Shown: positions 52,412-62,192 of the stretch, piece after piece
Layout of the letters: each line of letters opens with the position of its first letter
How positions within the stretch are numbered: the stretch's first letter is position 1
Source: Paludibacter sp.
GTDB taxonomy: Bacteria; Bacteroidota; Bacteroidia; Bacteroidales; Paludibacteraceae
Length of the DNA: 64,000 nt
Direction: 5' to 3'
Assembly (NCBI GenBank): GCA_010365115.1
Contig: JAAFGX010000006.1
Location: 1-64,000 of the forward strand
The notes under the pieces: model-generated
Database searches by the model: none
The model's input: only the letters and a program-made list of their open reading frames with translations
What the model was told of the DNA's origin: nothing
Program-made: the position numbers and the translations under genes

Positions 52412-53689
52412 ATGAATGATAAAGTCTTTAAAGCCCCCTTCGGGGGTTTGGGGGCCGAAATAATGGCTCCAGCCGGTTCGTGGGAAAGCCTTTCGGCAGC
52501 TATTAAAGCGGGCGCCGATTCGGTGTATTTTGGTATAGAAAAACTAAATATGCGTAGCAAATCAAGTAGTAATTTTACGACTGAAGATTTGCGTGAAATT
52601 GTGCGGATTTGCAAAGAAAATAACGTAAAAAGCTACCTGACTGTTAATACCATTTTGTACGATGGCGATTTGAATTTAATGCGTGAAATAATTGACGTGG
52701 CAAAGGAATCGAATGTTTCTGCTATTATTGCTGCTGATGTTGCCGCATTAATGTATGCAAATTCGATAGGAGTTGAGATTCATCTTTCTACACAATTAAA
52801 TATTTCCAATGTAGAAGCGTTGAAGTTTTATGCGCAATTTGCGGATGTTGTGGTGTTGGCTCGTGAATTAAATATGCAACAAGTAGCCGAAATTTATCAA
52901 GCTATTATCAAAGACAATATTCGTGGCAAAAATGGTGAACTCATTCGTATTGAAATGTTTTGCCACGGTGCTTTGTGTATGGCTGTTTCGGGGAAATGTT
53001 ACTTAAGTTTGCACGAGAAAAATGTGTCGGCCAACCGTGGTGCGTGTAATCAGATTTGCCGCCGTGGTTATACGGTAAAAGACAAGGATTCAGAAATTGA
53101 ACTGGAAATTGACAACGAATACATTATGTCACCGAAAGACCTTAAAACCATCGGTTTTGTGGATGAAATGTTGAGGGCAGGAGTGCGTGTTTTTAAAATT
53201 GAGGGTCGTGCACGTGGAGCAGAATATGTAAAAACGGTAGTGTCGTGTTACAAAGAAGCCATTGAATCGTGCCTCAACGGGACGTTTTCCGAGGCGAAAG
53301 TAGCCGAGTGGGATACACGCCTCAGTAAAGTATTTAATCGTGGATTTTGGAACGGCTATTACCTCGGACAGCGGCTTGGGGAGTGGAGCAGCAACTACGG
53401 TTCCGAAGCTACACACAAAAAGATTTATGTAGGCAAATGTACCAACTTCTTTCAAAAACTTGGAGTAGCAGAGTTTTTACTGGAAGCGCAATATCTGGAA
53501 GTAGGTGACGAAATTTTGATTACCGGCGAAACAACCGGCGCGTACGAGGATGTGGTAAAGGAAATACGTGTAAAACTTGAACCTACAGATAAAGTTGAAA
53601 AAGGAACGTATTTTTCAATGAAAACCAATGAGTTGATACGGAGAAATGATAAGTTATTTAAGATAGTGAAGCAATTAGCTAAAGAATAA
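52412..53689 (+). CDS. U32-family peptidase/tRNA-hydroxylase-type protein
   Basis: The 425-aa protein contains the U32 core: EIMAPAGSWESLSAAIKAGA, DSVYFGIEKLNMRS, the FCHGALCMAVSGKCYLS motif with iron-sulfur-type Cys, and RVFKIEGRARGAEYVKTV. Homologues (TrhP/RlhA type) hydroxylate RNA uridines or cytidines using prephenate. Residues 5-13 (FKAPFGGLGA) derive from a palindromic repeat at 52432-52460, so the original start probably lay at or near AEIMAPAG. The frame also opens from a TTG at 52385; ATG 52412 is preferred. Confidence 0.9.
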   Translation: MNDKVFKAPFGGLGAEIMAPAGSWESLSAAIKAGADSVYFGIEKLNMRSKSSSNFTTEDLREIVRICKENNVKSYLTVNTILYDGDLNLMREIIDVAKESNVSAIIAADVAALMYANSIGVEIHLSTQLNISNVEALKFYAQFADVVVLARELNMQQVAEIYQAIIKDNIRGKNGELIRIEMFCHGALCMAVSGKCYLSLHEKNVSANRGACNQICRRGYTVKDKDSEIELEIDNEYIMSPKDLKTIGFVDEMLRAGVRVFKIEGRARGAEYVKTVVSCYKEAIESCLNGTFSEAKVAEWDTRLSKVFNRGFWNGYYLGQRLGEWSSNYGSEATHKKIYVGKCTNFFQKLGVAEFLLEAQYLEVGDEILITGETTGAYEDVVKEIRVKLEPTDKVEKGTYFSMKTNELIRRNDKLFKIVKQLAKE

Positions 53690-53692
53690 GTT

Positions 53693-53767
53693 ATGGAAGA
53701 TAGAGATGTAATTATTGAAGGACTTGAAAAACAAATCAAAAGCTTATTGCATAAAAAAGTCCTTTGA
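53693..53767 (+). pseudogene. 24-codon reading frame, possibly a truncated coiled-coil gene
   Basis: ATG 53693 follows the U32 stop by 3 nt and encodes MEDRDVIIEGLEKQIKSLLH and four more residues before TGA. The charged heptad-like sequence resembles the start of small coiled-coil proteins, but nothing follows. It may be a remnant. Confidence 0.3.
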
Positions 53768-53859
53768 TAAGATCTATAGACGGAAAAAATATTATTAATT
53801 ACAACATCCTCAATATTATAATTATAAATATTTACATCCGTATTAATCTATCGAAAAGA

Positions 53860-55068
53860 TCAACCCAATTTTCCAGCTATAAAACCGGTTGTCCAGGCAG
53901 CTTGTAAATTATAACCACCCGTAATCGCATCAATGTCAAGCACTTCTCCGGCAAAGTATAAGTTTTTACACACTTTACTTTCCAATGTAACCATATTTAT
54001 ACTTTGAAGTGATACACCTCCACAAGTAACAAATTCTTCTTTAAATGCTGCCCTGCCTCTTATTGTATATTCATCATTACACAAAATATTCATCAATCGG
54101 TTCATGTTCTTTTTGGTAAGATCAGCCCAATTTTTAGTTACAGGTATTTCACATTTATCTAAAAAAAACAACCATAACCGAGAAGAAATATCATACGGTC
54201 TGTTATTGGTTACTAATTTTTTGGGATTCTCTTCCGCTATTTGAATTAAATCATTGAGAACAATATCATTATTGGCATTATTAGCCCAATTTACTTGTAT
54301 TTTTCCTTCATATCTATTTTCTTTTAACCATCTTGCTCCAAAAGATGAAAGTTTTAAAATGGCAGGACCACTCATTCCCCAATGTGTGATAAGCAAAGGT
54401 CCTTCACCTTTGAATTTAGTTCCCTGAAAACTTACAATTATATTTTCGACCACTACGCCCATTAATTTTGTAACTGGATTATCTGGTATTTTAAAACTAA
54501 ATAAAGAAGGAACCGGAGGATTAATTACATGACCTAAATCGGCCAACCAATCTAATCCTTTCATTTGAGGTGAACCTCCAGTGCTTACAATAATCTTATC
54601 AAAAATTCTATATTCTGAATTTTCAAACTGTACTTCCCATTTATCATCGTTTGATTTTAAAGCAACTATCCCGTTCCCTCTTTCAATAGAAATTTTTAGG
54701 CGGTGTGATTCTCTTAAAAAACAGTCAATAATTGTTTGAGCATCTTGTGAAACGGGAAACACACAATTATCTTCTTGTATTACATACTCCACACCACGAG
54801 ACTTAAACCACTCCATTGTATGCGTTGTATTAAAAATATGAAAGAGCTTTTTCAATTCTTTTCCACCCCTTGGGTAGGCTTTACAAAGTTCTGGTATGGA
54901 AGTACATCTATTAGTGAAGTTACATCGACCACCGCCCGAAATTTTTACTTTGGAAAGCAAATATTTGGTTTTTTCGTAAATTGTAACATTGGCATTAGGG
55001 TAGTTTTCTTTTACAGCTATGGCTGAAAAAAATCCTGCAGCTCCTCCACCAATTACAGCAACATTCAT
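53860..55068 (-). CDS. HI0933-like FAD-dependent oxidoreductase
   Basis: The 402-aa flavoprotein has VIGGGAAGFFSAI, SGGGRCNFTN, a GGSPQMKGLDW motif and the C-terminal FAGEVLDIDAITGGYNLQAAW signature of the BaiN/RdsA group. It is cytosolic; substrate unknown. It is monocistronic between the U32 and recombinase-like genes. Confidence 0.92.
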   Translation of the reverse strand: MNVAVIGGGAAGFFSAIAVKENYPNANVTIYEKTKYLLSKVKISGGGRCNFTNRCTSIPELCKAYPRGGKELKKLFHIFNTTHTMEWFKSRGVEYVIQEDNCVFPVSQDAQTIIDCFLRESHRLKISIERGNGIVALKSNDDKWEVQFENSEYRIFDKIIVSTGGSPQMKGLDWLADLGHVINPPVPSLFSFKIPDNPVTKLMGVVVENIIVSFQGTKFKGEGPLLITHWGMSGPAILKLSSFGARWLKENRYEGKIQVNWANNANNDIVLNDLIQIAEENPKKLVTNNRPYDISSRLWLFFLDKCEIPVTKNWADLTKKNMNRLMNILCNDEYTIRGRAAFKEEFVTCGGVSLQSINMVTLESKVCKNLYFAGEVLDIDAITGGYNLQAAWTTGFIAGKLG

Positions 55069-55211
55069 ATTATCAATATATTAAAAATCATTTATAAATA
55101 AAAACCTACATATAAAAAAATATTTATGTAGGTATATAATTGTTGCAGTACTTACTTAAATTCAAAATTTTATAAGTTTTCTATGAAAGATACTCTGTAG
55201 ATAAAATGAGT

Positions 55212-56927
55212 TTACTTACTTTTTCTGATAATTAAATAATTAAAAGGATTGCTCATAAAATCTATAAAACTCATACGTATGAGTTTTCCCAAATTTTTAG
55301 TTTTTATGCCGCGCGATTTGAGTACAAGTAAAAAGGTAATCGAAAAACTTACTATAAAATTTACAAAACCTATAATAAATACACTTACTATGGCTAATGA
55401 TATGGTGGATAAACTATACGAATTATTTATTATACTATAACCCAAATTGGAGGAACTAAAAGCAATGTGCCTGATATCAATTTTAAATTGAAAAATATAC
55501 GTCAATAAAAATGCTGTACCCAGAAAAAATCCAAGACTGATATTTCCTGCATGTACGCCAAGACTATTTTCGATAAAAGTAGTAAATTTTTTTAATTTTT
55601 TTTCTGATAAAAGTTTAGGTATAAAATTATTATGCTCAATACGATAGGCCAGATTCGAAGCTTTAACTTTATTATCAAAATAACCTGAAATAAAACCTGA
55701 AAAGGACAAAAATACACCTGCTATTGCTGCATAATAAATGGCTCCACCCGAGAATGGAAAAACTTGATTGATAAGATAAATAGACTTTTCAGTATAAATT
55801 GGATTGCGTATAAAGCCTAATGTTAGAATATAAGCTATTAAGCAAGAAAGCGAAAAAGCCATCAAAAAATTGCCCATTAATGATATAAATTGACTACGAA
55901 TAATTTTACGGAGTAAAAGTATAATATCCTGAAAAGCATCAAATTTTAAATCATCGTCTTTATCTATATGTTTTGCAATTGTGGAAGCTGTCATGGCTGG
56001 TTGCTTTGTTGCAATAATACCTCCAAAAAAGTAAACTATAACAAAACATAGGGCATAATTTATACTAAAAACTAATGCCTGTGGTAAGGGTGATGTAACA
56101 TAATTATCGATAATAATTTTGAAAAGTGCGAAAATTGAAATAAAAGCTCCACCCAACAAACCTTTTTTAAAAAAAACAATATATTCTTTATAATTTTCAG
56201 CTAAGTATTTTTCCCCTTTTTGAGCTGTATGTTCTACTATTTCAATAGCCATTAAATCAGCATGTTCGCTATAAAATTTGCGAAGACTGTTTTTTGTTTT
56301 ATTATAATCAATGTACTCAATGATAAGTTGTTCCCATTTTTCCGCTGAATTAATATTATATTTTAATTCAATTAATTTCTTAGTTCTGTTAATATAATTC
56401 AGGAGCCGACGAGTAACCACCGTTAAATGAAGCGAAGTACCTATTATATTTTTATTCTTCCGTAAGTTTTTTATGGTATTACATATCTCTTCAAGGTTTT
56501 CAAGTAAATCTTGTTTATGAATAATACTCTCCTCCGAAAGATGACTAACCTGATGCAGTAACTTTTTATAAAAGCTGGAATCTATATTTAATTTTTCGAA
56601 AATAGTCTGAAATTTATGATCGAAACCATACGATATTATTTTGGAGGATAAGGATGTAATAGCTTTATCTAAATCATTTTTTATAGTTGCCTTAGTTGCA
56701 GGGTTGGAAAGTAATTCGTCTACCGTTTTTTTATAAACTGTACTGTAATTTTGTGTTGAATACGATCTTAAATAAAATTCAAAAGTATCCTCTTCAGGAA
56801 TTTCTGGTATAATTTTTCTAAATATTCTACTATAAATACCGGAGATAAATCCGTAATTCTCCATCAAAGAATACTTAGTAAAAAAAGAATAAAATTTATG
56901 TACACAAATTATATCATTATTTCCCAT
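55212..56927 (-). CDS. site-specific-recombinase-like membrane protein (PF10136)
   Basis: The 571-aa protein has an N-terminal helical domain (about 1-250) and at least six membrane helices, with the family landmark GGIIATKQPAMTASTIAKHI and a HTAQKGEKYLAENYKEY segment. The name comes from old annotations; there is no evidence of recombinase chemistry, and a transport or signalling role is possible. A second ATG at 56864 (MENYGFISG) is an equally good start. It follows nadA by 35 nt on the same strand. Confidence 0.75.
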   Translation of the reverse strand: MGNNDIICVHKFYSFFTKYSLMENYGFISGIYSRIFRKIIPEIPEEDTFEFYLRSYSTQNYSTVYKKTVDELLSNPATKATIKNDLDKAITSLSSKIISYGFDHKFQTIFEKLNIDSSFYKKLLHQVSHLSEESIIHKQDLLENLEEICNTIKNLRKNKNIIGTSLHLTVVTRRLLNYINRTKKLIELKYNINSAEKWEQLIIEYIDYNKTKNSLRKFYSEHADLMAIEIVEHTAQKGEKYLAENYKEYIVFFKKGLLGGAFISIFALFKIIIDNYVTSPLPQALVFSINYALCFVIVYFFGGIIATKQPAMTASTIAKHIDKDDDLKFDAFQDIILLLRKIIRSQFISLMGNFLMAFSLSCLIAYILTLGFIRNPIYTEKSIYLINQVFPFSGGAIYYAAIAGVFLSFSGFISGYFDNKVKASNLAYRIEHNNFIPKLLSEKKLKKFTTFIENSLGVHAGNISLGFFLGTAFLLTYIFQFKIDIRHIAFSSSNLGYSIINNSYSLSTISLAIVSVFIIGFVNFIVSFSITFLLVLKSRGIKTKNLGKLIRMSFIDFMSNPFNYLIIRKSK

Positions 56928-56962
56928 ACTTTCAAAAGATAGTATTTATTTATAATTATAAT

Positions 56963-57892
56963 TCAGCTCATTTCCAACATTCTCAAAATAGGTTTCACTG
57001 CTTTCAATCTTACTTCTTCATCAATCAAAATTTCGGGACTTTCATTTAGCAAGCATTGATAGAGTTTTTCCATGGTGTTCAGACGCATAAAATTACATTC
57101 ATTGCAGGCGCAGGTGCTGTCATTTGGTGGGACAGGAATAAATTCTTTTTCAGGATTTTGTTTTTTCATTTCGTGTAAAATACCGCTTTCGGTGGCTACC
57201 AAAAATGATGTTGCATCGGAACTTGTTGCATAATTTAGTAATGCCTGAGTACTTCCAATAAAATCGGCCATCAGCAATACTGTTTTTTTACATTCCGGGT
57301 GTGCTAAAATTAGCGATCCGGGATGTTCGGATTTTAATTTCACCAACTTTTCAACAGAGAATTGTTCGTGTACATGGCATGCACCGTCCCATAATAACAT
57401 ACTTCGACTGGTGACACTGTTGATATAATTTCCCAGGTTTCTGTCCGGACCAAAAATTAATTTCGCATCTTTGGGGAATTGATCCACAATTTTTTTGGCA
57501 TTGGTCGATGTCACCACCACGTCGGTAAGCGCTTTTACGGCTGCTGTGGTGTTTACGTACGAAATCACCGTATGGTCGGGATGGCTCCTTGTAAATACCT
57601 CAAATTCGTCCGCAGGACAACTGTCGGCCAATGAGCAACCGGCATTGAGGTCGGGAATGAGCACTTTTTTGGTTGGAGAAAGAATTTTTGCTGTTTCGCC
57701 CATAAAATGAACACCGCAAAGCACAATAATATCGGCATCGGTTTTGGCAGCTTGTTGTGCCAGAGCTAAACTGTCACCAACTACATCGGCAATGTCCTGA
57801 ATATCGCCCATTTGGTAGTAGTGAGCCATAATCACAGCATTTTTTTCTTTTTTCAGCCGATTTATTTCTGTTATGAGTTCTGAATTATTCAT
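56963..57892 (-). CDS. nadA: quinolinate synthase
   Basis: The 309-aa enzyme has MAHYYQMGDIQDIADVVGDS, CGVHFMGETAKIL, HPECKKTVLLMADFIGST and a CNECNFMRLNTMEKL end with Cys ligands for the [4Fe-4S] cluster. It condenses iminoaspartate with dihydroxyacetone phosphate in NAD synthesis. ATG 57892 gives the family N-terminus; the frame is open to 57925. nadB and nadC are not in the window. Confidence 0.95.
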   Translation of the reverse strand: MNNSELITEINRLKKEKNAVIMAHYYQMGDIQDIADVVGDSLALAQQAAKTDADIIVLCGVHFMGETAKILSPTKKVLIPDLNAGCSLADSCPADEFEVFTRSHPDHTVISYVNTTAAVKALTDVVVTSTNAKKIVDQFPKDAKLIFGPDRNLGNYINSVTSRSMLLWDGACHVHEQFSVEKLVKLKSEHPGSLILAHPECKKTVLLMADFIGSTQALLNYATSSDATSFLVATESGILHEMKKQNPEKEFIPVPPNDSTCACNECNFMRLNTMEKLYQCLLNESPEILIDEEVRLKAVKPILRMLEMS

Positions 57893-58543
57893 ATTTTGAA
57901 AGTTTGAAGTTTTCAAACAAAACATTAATATTATTCTTTTAAATTTTTAAAAAAACTTTATGAAGATAATAATAGGGTGTTAGTTTGGTTGATAAAAATA
58001 TTAGGAAAAGCTTGTATATTCTGTTATTAAAAAATTACTTCATACTATCAACAAAATTAAAAGAAGTATTACTTTAAAAATAAGAAAATTACACACTTTA
58101 TCAACATCCTGTTAATAACTGCAAAGTTAGAAAGTTTTTGCCAACCCGAATGCTGAAAACTGCAAAAAACTGGTTAAAAAAAAGCTATAAAAAAAGTGCT
58201 AACTAATTTGGTAGAATAAAAAGTATGAATATGCAAAAGTGCTTTTCAAATTACCAAATAAAGTTTCAATATTTTTTTCAATGGTTATTCATAAGTTTTC
58301 AACAGGTTGTTGATAGCTTATGAGAAGTCTTATTATTCAAATTAATTTTCATAGAATGGAATTTGAAAACAAATTTCAACATTCATTAATTTTATAAAAA
58401 TAAAATTATATCTTTGCTTTCAAATAAGTAACAATTTATTGAAAAGCAATATACTTACAGTTACCTTGGATAGAAATATAAAAAATCCTTTTTTTGTGCA
58501 TTCTGCTTTATATTAAATTTTTACAAATTTAAAATATATCAAT
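57893..58543. other. AT-rich intergenic region with DnaA-box-like motifs
   Basis: About 650 bp hold no gene. Five motifs near the DnaA box form occur: TTATCAACC (57987-57996, reverse), CTATCAACA (58045), TTATCAACA (58098), TTTTCAACA (58296) and CTATCAACA (58308, reverse). They differ from the canonical TTATCCACA at the sixth base. A -7 box TATCTTTG lies at 58409-58416, 127 nt before the next gene. The motifs may be chance in such AT-rich DNA. Confidence 0.35.
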
Positions 58544-59212
58544 ATGAATCAAATTATTGTTATAACTGGAATAGTTATTTTTATAGTAAGTGTAATTGCC
58601 TTAATCGATATCGCATATTTCTACCTCAAAGGCTTGTTTGAAAATAATTATGAAATATTCAGACATGTTATAAGTGGTATTGGAGCAGCAATATTAGCCC
58701 CCATTATTTTTAAGAGTGCATTCCCGGAAAATATTGAAATTAACAATAATGATTTTTTTGTACTTACCGGATTTTGCTTTGTTGCCGGGTATTTCTCTGA
58801 TAGAATTATAAACACTGTTGGAATAAAAATATTGAACGCATTAAAAAATACCAAAAGCAAAGTTGATCAAACAATAAATAAAGCAGAAAAAAATCATAAA
58901 GTCACTGCTTCCTCAACCGAAAATAAAAATAATTTAGGATCAATTGTTGTTGAAAAAGATTCAGTCAATCAAAATAGTAATATGGAATTGAAAATACAAG
59001 AAGAAAAAATTATTAACTCGTTTTCAGAAAAAAACAAAATAAGAACTACCCGCGAAATTGCAACAGAATTAAAAGCCAATTCAATTGTTGTAAATTCTAT
59101 TTTAGAAGAACTTCACGGGCAAGGAAAATTAAAAAAATTAACTTGTTTAAACGGTAATGAACATTGGTCACTGACTCAATTGGGAACATCCACTATAGTA
59201 AAAGAAAACTAA
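58544..59212 (+). CDS. membrane-anchored winged-helix protein
   Basis: The 222-aa protein has three hydrophobic segments (about 4-26, 44-58 and 70-86) and the phrase FFVLTGFCFVAGYFSDRIINTV, resembling the membrane module of YEATS-associated helix proteins. A low-complexity linker (about 105-145) leads to a C-terminal winged helix (KIINSFSEKNKIRTTREIAT, ELKANSIVVNSILEELHGQG). It could bind DNA or RNA at the membrane, or read a protein signal. The family assignment is tentative. It is monocistronic. Confidence 0.6.
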   Translation: MNQIIVITGIVIFIVSVIALIDIAYFYLKGLFENNYEIFRHVISGIGAAILAPIIFKSAFPENIEINNNDFFVLTGFCFVAGYFSDRIINTVGIKILNALKNTKSKVDQTINKAEKNHKVTASSTENKNNLGSIVVEKDSVNQNSNMELKIQEEKIINSFSEKNKIRTTREIATELKANSIVVNSILEELHGQGKLKKLTCLNGNEHWSLTQLGTSTIVKEN

Positions 59213-59283
59213 ATCTGGAAGATTTATAAAAAGTAAAATAAGCCATACCGGAATTTGGAAAACGGCTTAACTAGTTGATAATT

Positions 59284-60153
59284 TTAAGGCACTATTTCCC
59301 TAAATTCATGTCCAACTTTCCCATCAGAGATTTTAAGTTTTAAAAAACTAGCATTACTAAAATTATCAACTAATGCATCCAGTGTCAGGTAAGTAGTGTA
59401 TCCAAACTGATTTACTGCACGTAGATGATCGTGACCCATAATTACCATATTTATTTGATAATCTGCAAATAAACCCAATAAAACTTCCAATTCGCCAACC
59501 AACGGATTGGTGGAACCGGTGCGTCGGTCGCGAAAGAAATTGACATGCGAAAAAACAATACAATTCTTATAATTGTCCCGTTCCGTTTCAAGTAGGTTTT
59601 TTAGCCAGGCTATTTGTTTGTTGCCTAATGTGCCACTACCGGAATCCAAACAAATGTAAAGATCTTTTACCGTGGGGGTTTGTACCGAAAAGTAATAGGT
59701 TGATGAGCCAAAATACTCGTAAAAGGTTTTCCAGCCGTCGAAATATAAATCGTGATTTCCCGTCATCAGAAAATACGGAACTTCATTAAAATCAGGCAAT
59801 TCGTTTTTCAATACCAAATAATCTTCCTTTTTTCCGGTTACGATATCGCCTACCAACACAACAGCAAGGTTTTCGGGCAATTTAGCTTCTTCAAGCAGTA
59901 TTTTGAAATTATTTAATCCACCAATATGGCTATCGGCTGCTACCAAAAGTTGATAATTTTCGGAGTCAGTATGAATTGTTTTGAACGGATGCGTTTTGTT
60001 CCATGTGTCCGATTGTTTAAAACGTGTATTTACCCTGTCGGGCGATTGTATAAATCCACTGAAATCTAAATTTCCAGAGCAATTTGAAAGTAGCAATCCA
60101 CATAAAAATACAAAAGCGAATCGGATATTGAAGTATAATTTTAAATGTGCCAT
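59284..60153 (-). CDS. metallophosphoesterase lipoprotein
   Basis: The 289-aa precursor has a lipobox (LLSNC) and the calcineurin-like motifs ADSHIGG, GDIVTGK, TGNHDLY, FSHVNF and MGHDHLRA. It should act on an exposed phosphoester; substrate unknown. The ATG at 60153 overlaps the stop of the upstream gene by 13 nt, so translation is coupled. Confidence 0.88.
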   Translation of the reverse strand: MAHLKLYFNIRFAFVFLCGLLLSNCSGNLDFSGFIQSPDRVNTRFKQSDTWNKTHPFKTIHTDSENYQLLVAADSHIGGLNNFKILLEEAKLPENLAVVLVGDIVTGKKEDYLVLKNELPDFNEVPYFLMTGNHDLYFDGWKTFYEYFGSSTYYFSVQTPTVKDLYICLDSGSGTLGNKQIAWLKNLLETERDNYKNCIVFSHVNFFRDRRTGSTNPLVGELEVLLGLFADYQINMVIMGHDHLRAVNQFGYTTYLTLDALVDNFSNASFLKLKISDGKVGHEFREIVP

Positions 60154-60902
60154 ATAATTCCTCCCCTGCAATAAATTCCATAATAATTGACCCTGATATT
60201 CAGCAATCCGGCCTGCATATATCCTAACTCGCTGTAAAATTGTAATTTAGTGTTGTGATTGTAATTTAGTTTTGCTAAAATCATCGGGTTGGTTTCTTGT
60301 AAAATAAAATACCGGTCGTAATTGGTAACGCTGGCTTCAAAATCAAATTTTGTACTAAACGTGTGATAAAGTGAAAGTTTATACATAAAATTCAGTGGCT
60401 CCAAATAGCTTGTCGTAATGGTATCGGCAAAATTATTACGTGCGATGGCAGCGTTCGAAAAGCTGTAAATGCGAGAATTGAATCCCAGCGAGTAACCCAT
60501 ACGTTTGTTTCGGTAATGGCCAAGCAGACCGAAAGTGGTTTGTCTTAAATCGGTGGAAAAAGGTTTCCAGAGATAGAAAGTACCGATTGTAATTTTCCGT
60601 TTACTAATCTGGAAATCGTTAGATACAGCCAGCGAATAAGCTTCAAAAATGTTTACTCCGGTATTCGAAAACGACAATAAACTACCGGTAGAAACTTTAA
60701 ATGTTTTTAAACGAGCGGAAACCAGTACGGAAAAGTCACCATAAACGCCTTGCGAAATCCCATTGCCCCCAATTTCGGCATAACTATCCACCGAAACTTG
60801 CGAAAAAAGAACATTTTGGTAACTAAGCGGAAAACAAATTATCAATAATAATATGCTTATTTTTAGTGATTTGAAAAGGTAATTTGATTTGTATACTATC
60901 AT
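60141..60902 (-). CDS. hypothetical outer membrane protein
   Basis: The 253-aa precursor has a hydrophobic signal segment (LKISILLLIICFPLSYQ), and alternating strands typical of a barrel (YSLGFNSRIYSFSNAAIA, FDFEASVTNYDRYFIL). No family is recognised. It overlaps the phosphoesterase gene, and follows the aspartyl protease gene by 67 nt, so these are probably one operon. Confidence 0.65.
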   Translation of the reverse strand: MIVYKSNYLFKSLKISILLLIICFPLSYQNVLFSQVSVDSYAEIGGNGISQGVYGDFSVLVSARLKTFKVSTGSLLSFSNTGVNIFEAYSLAVSNDFQISKRKITIGTFYLWKPFSTDLRQTTFGLLGHYRNKRMGYSLGFNSRIYSFSNAAIARNNFADTITTSYLEPLNFMYKLSLYHTFSTKFDFEASVTNYDRYFILQETNPMILAKLNYNHNTKLQFYSELGYMQAGLLNIRVNYYGIYCRGGIIWHI

Positions 60903-60969
60903 TATAAAATGGAAAAATATCGTTTAAATACAGTGATTAACGATGTATCAGGGTGAATTATTTTACGGC

Positions 60970-62175
60970 TTAAATATTACTTTTCATGTCAATTTGCACC
61001 GAAATTTCTTTGTCTTCGCGTTTTACCACTAGTCTAAGCTTTGATTTTGAAGGTGTTTCAAAAATATTTTTAAGTTCGTTGATATTCATCATAAATGCCT
61101 TTTGACCATTCACTTCAACAATCTCATCGCCTTCCAAAACACCTGCCAACTGAGCCGGTGAATTTTCCCAAACTTTCCAAATTTCGGTTTGCGGAAATGC
61201 TGGAAGAATTTGTGTTACCTCAATTCCTGCAATATTGTAACTGAATATTTTATTGAAATTTCCATTAGGCTTAAAGTAAAATTGTTTTTGAGAATAGTCA
61301 ATAAAATAATTAAACCGGCTCAATAACTGACTTCCCACTGTTCCATCGCGGTCCGATTTTTCAACAATATCGGCAATACTTGCAGAATCAGGGAAAGAAA
61401 CAATAGGATTCTTGAGGCAATATTTACCAAAACAAATTTCTGGTAATCGACCCATTATCCCAACAATTTCGCCGTTCAATCCTTGACCTATAGTTGCCCT
61501 CACTCCTATCGTAGGAATTTTTACCGATTCATTTTTATAGGTTTGAAACCAAGCATTCAGTTCTGCGCCAGTATCAATAAGCATATTAACCGTTTTTTTT
61601 GTACTGTCAGCTTCCATAACCGAAAGTTTTACAAACATTTTCTTGCCTTCAATGGTCAACGGAATTTTATCGTAACCTTTTGGATCTGAAAACAGATTAC
61701 TATTGTAAAACCTTACTCTGCGATCGGTGTAATTTATTTCAACAATATAATCCTGAAAAAAATCGACACCAATTAATCCGTTTATTTTGGTTCCGGTGTG
61801 TTTGCTTAAATTAAAAATATCTTCCTTTAAAACCAAAACCGTTTTGGTTTCAAGTTTTAGTTTTCCTATTTTCAGTGTATTGAAATTGCTGGTGTAAGCT
61901 TCCAAACGATTACCACCGCCCAGACCAATCAAATCTTTTACATTCGAATAGTTCAGTGTGATATTATCGCCGGGCATCAATTCAGTAATCAATGTATTTC
62001 GTATACCCGAATCTAAAATCAAATTCAATGGAGATGAATCATTAATTTTCACCTTTATAACCACGTATGTACCAACCATTTCGAAAGGAATTGATTCAAA
62101 TGCCTTTTGCTTTGATTTGGCTGAAATATTTGTCAGGCAAATAGAAAGTATTAAAATTGAAACGATTTTTTTCAT
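60970..62175 (-). CDS. aspartyl protease (retropepsin-like) with C-terminal PDZ domain
   Basis: The 401-aa precursor has a signal peptide, two retropepsin-like halves with motifs LDSG (Asp55) and IDTG (Asp201), and a PDZ domain (about 325-395: GVLEGDEIVEVNGQKAF). Such proteins are exported proteases whose targets are unknown. The first motif is DSG rather than DTG, which still fits aspartyl proteases. It lies 17 nt after the epimerase gene. Confidence 0.88.
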   Translation of the reverse strand: MKKIVSILILSICLTNISAKSKQKAFESIPFEMVGTYVVIKVKINDSSPLNLILDSGIRNTLITELMPGDNITLNYSNVKDLIGLGGGNRLEAYTSNFNTLKIGKLKLETKTVLVLKEDIFNLSKHTGTKINGLIGVDFFQDYIVEINYTDRRVRFYNSNLFSDPKGYDKIPLTIEGKKMFVKLSVMEADSTKKTVNMLIDTGAELNAWFQTYKNESVKIPTIGVRATIGQGLNGEIVGIMGRLPEICFGKYCLKNPIVSFPDSASIADIVEKSDRDGTVGSQLLSRFNYFIDYSQKQFYFKPNGNFNKIFSYNIAGIEVTQILPAFPQTEIWKVWENSPAQLAGVLEGDEIVEVNGQKAFMMNINELKNIFETPSKSKLRLVVKREDKEISVQIDMKSNI

Positions 62176-62192
62176 AAGTTTAAAATGAAAAA

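Noticed and set aside
55212-56927. True site-specific recombinase
   Set aside because: The protein is a multi-pass membrane protein with no tyrosine or serine recombinase motif; the family name is historical.
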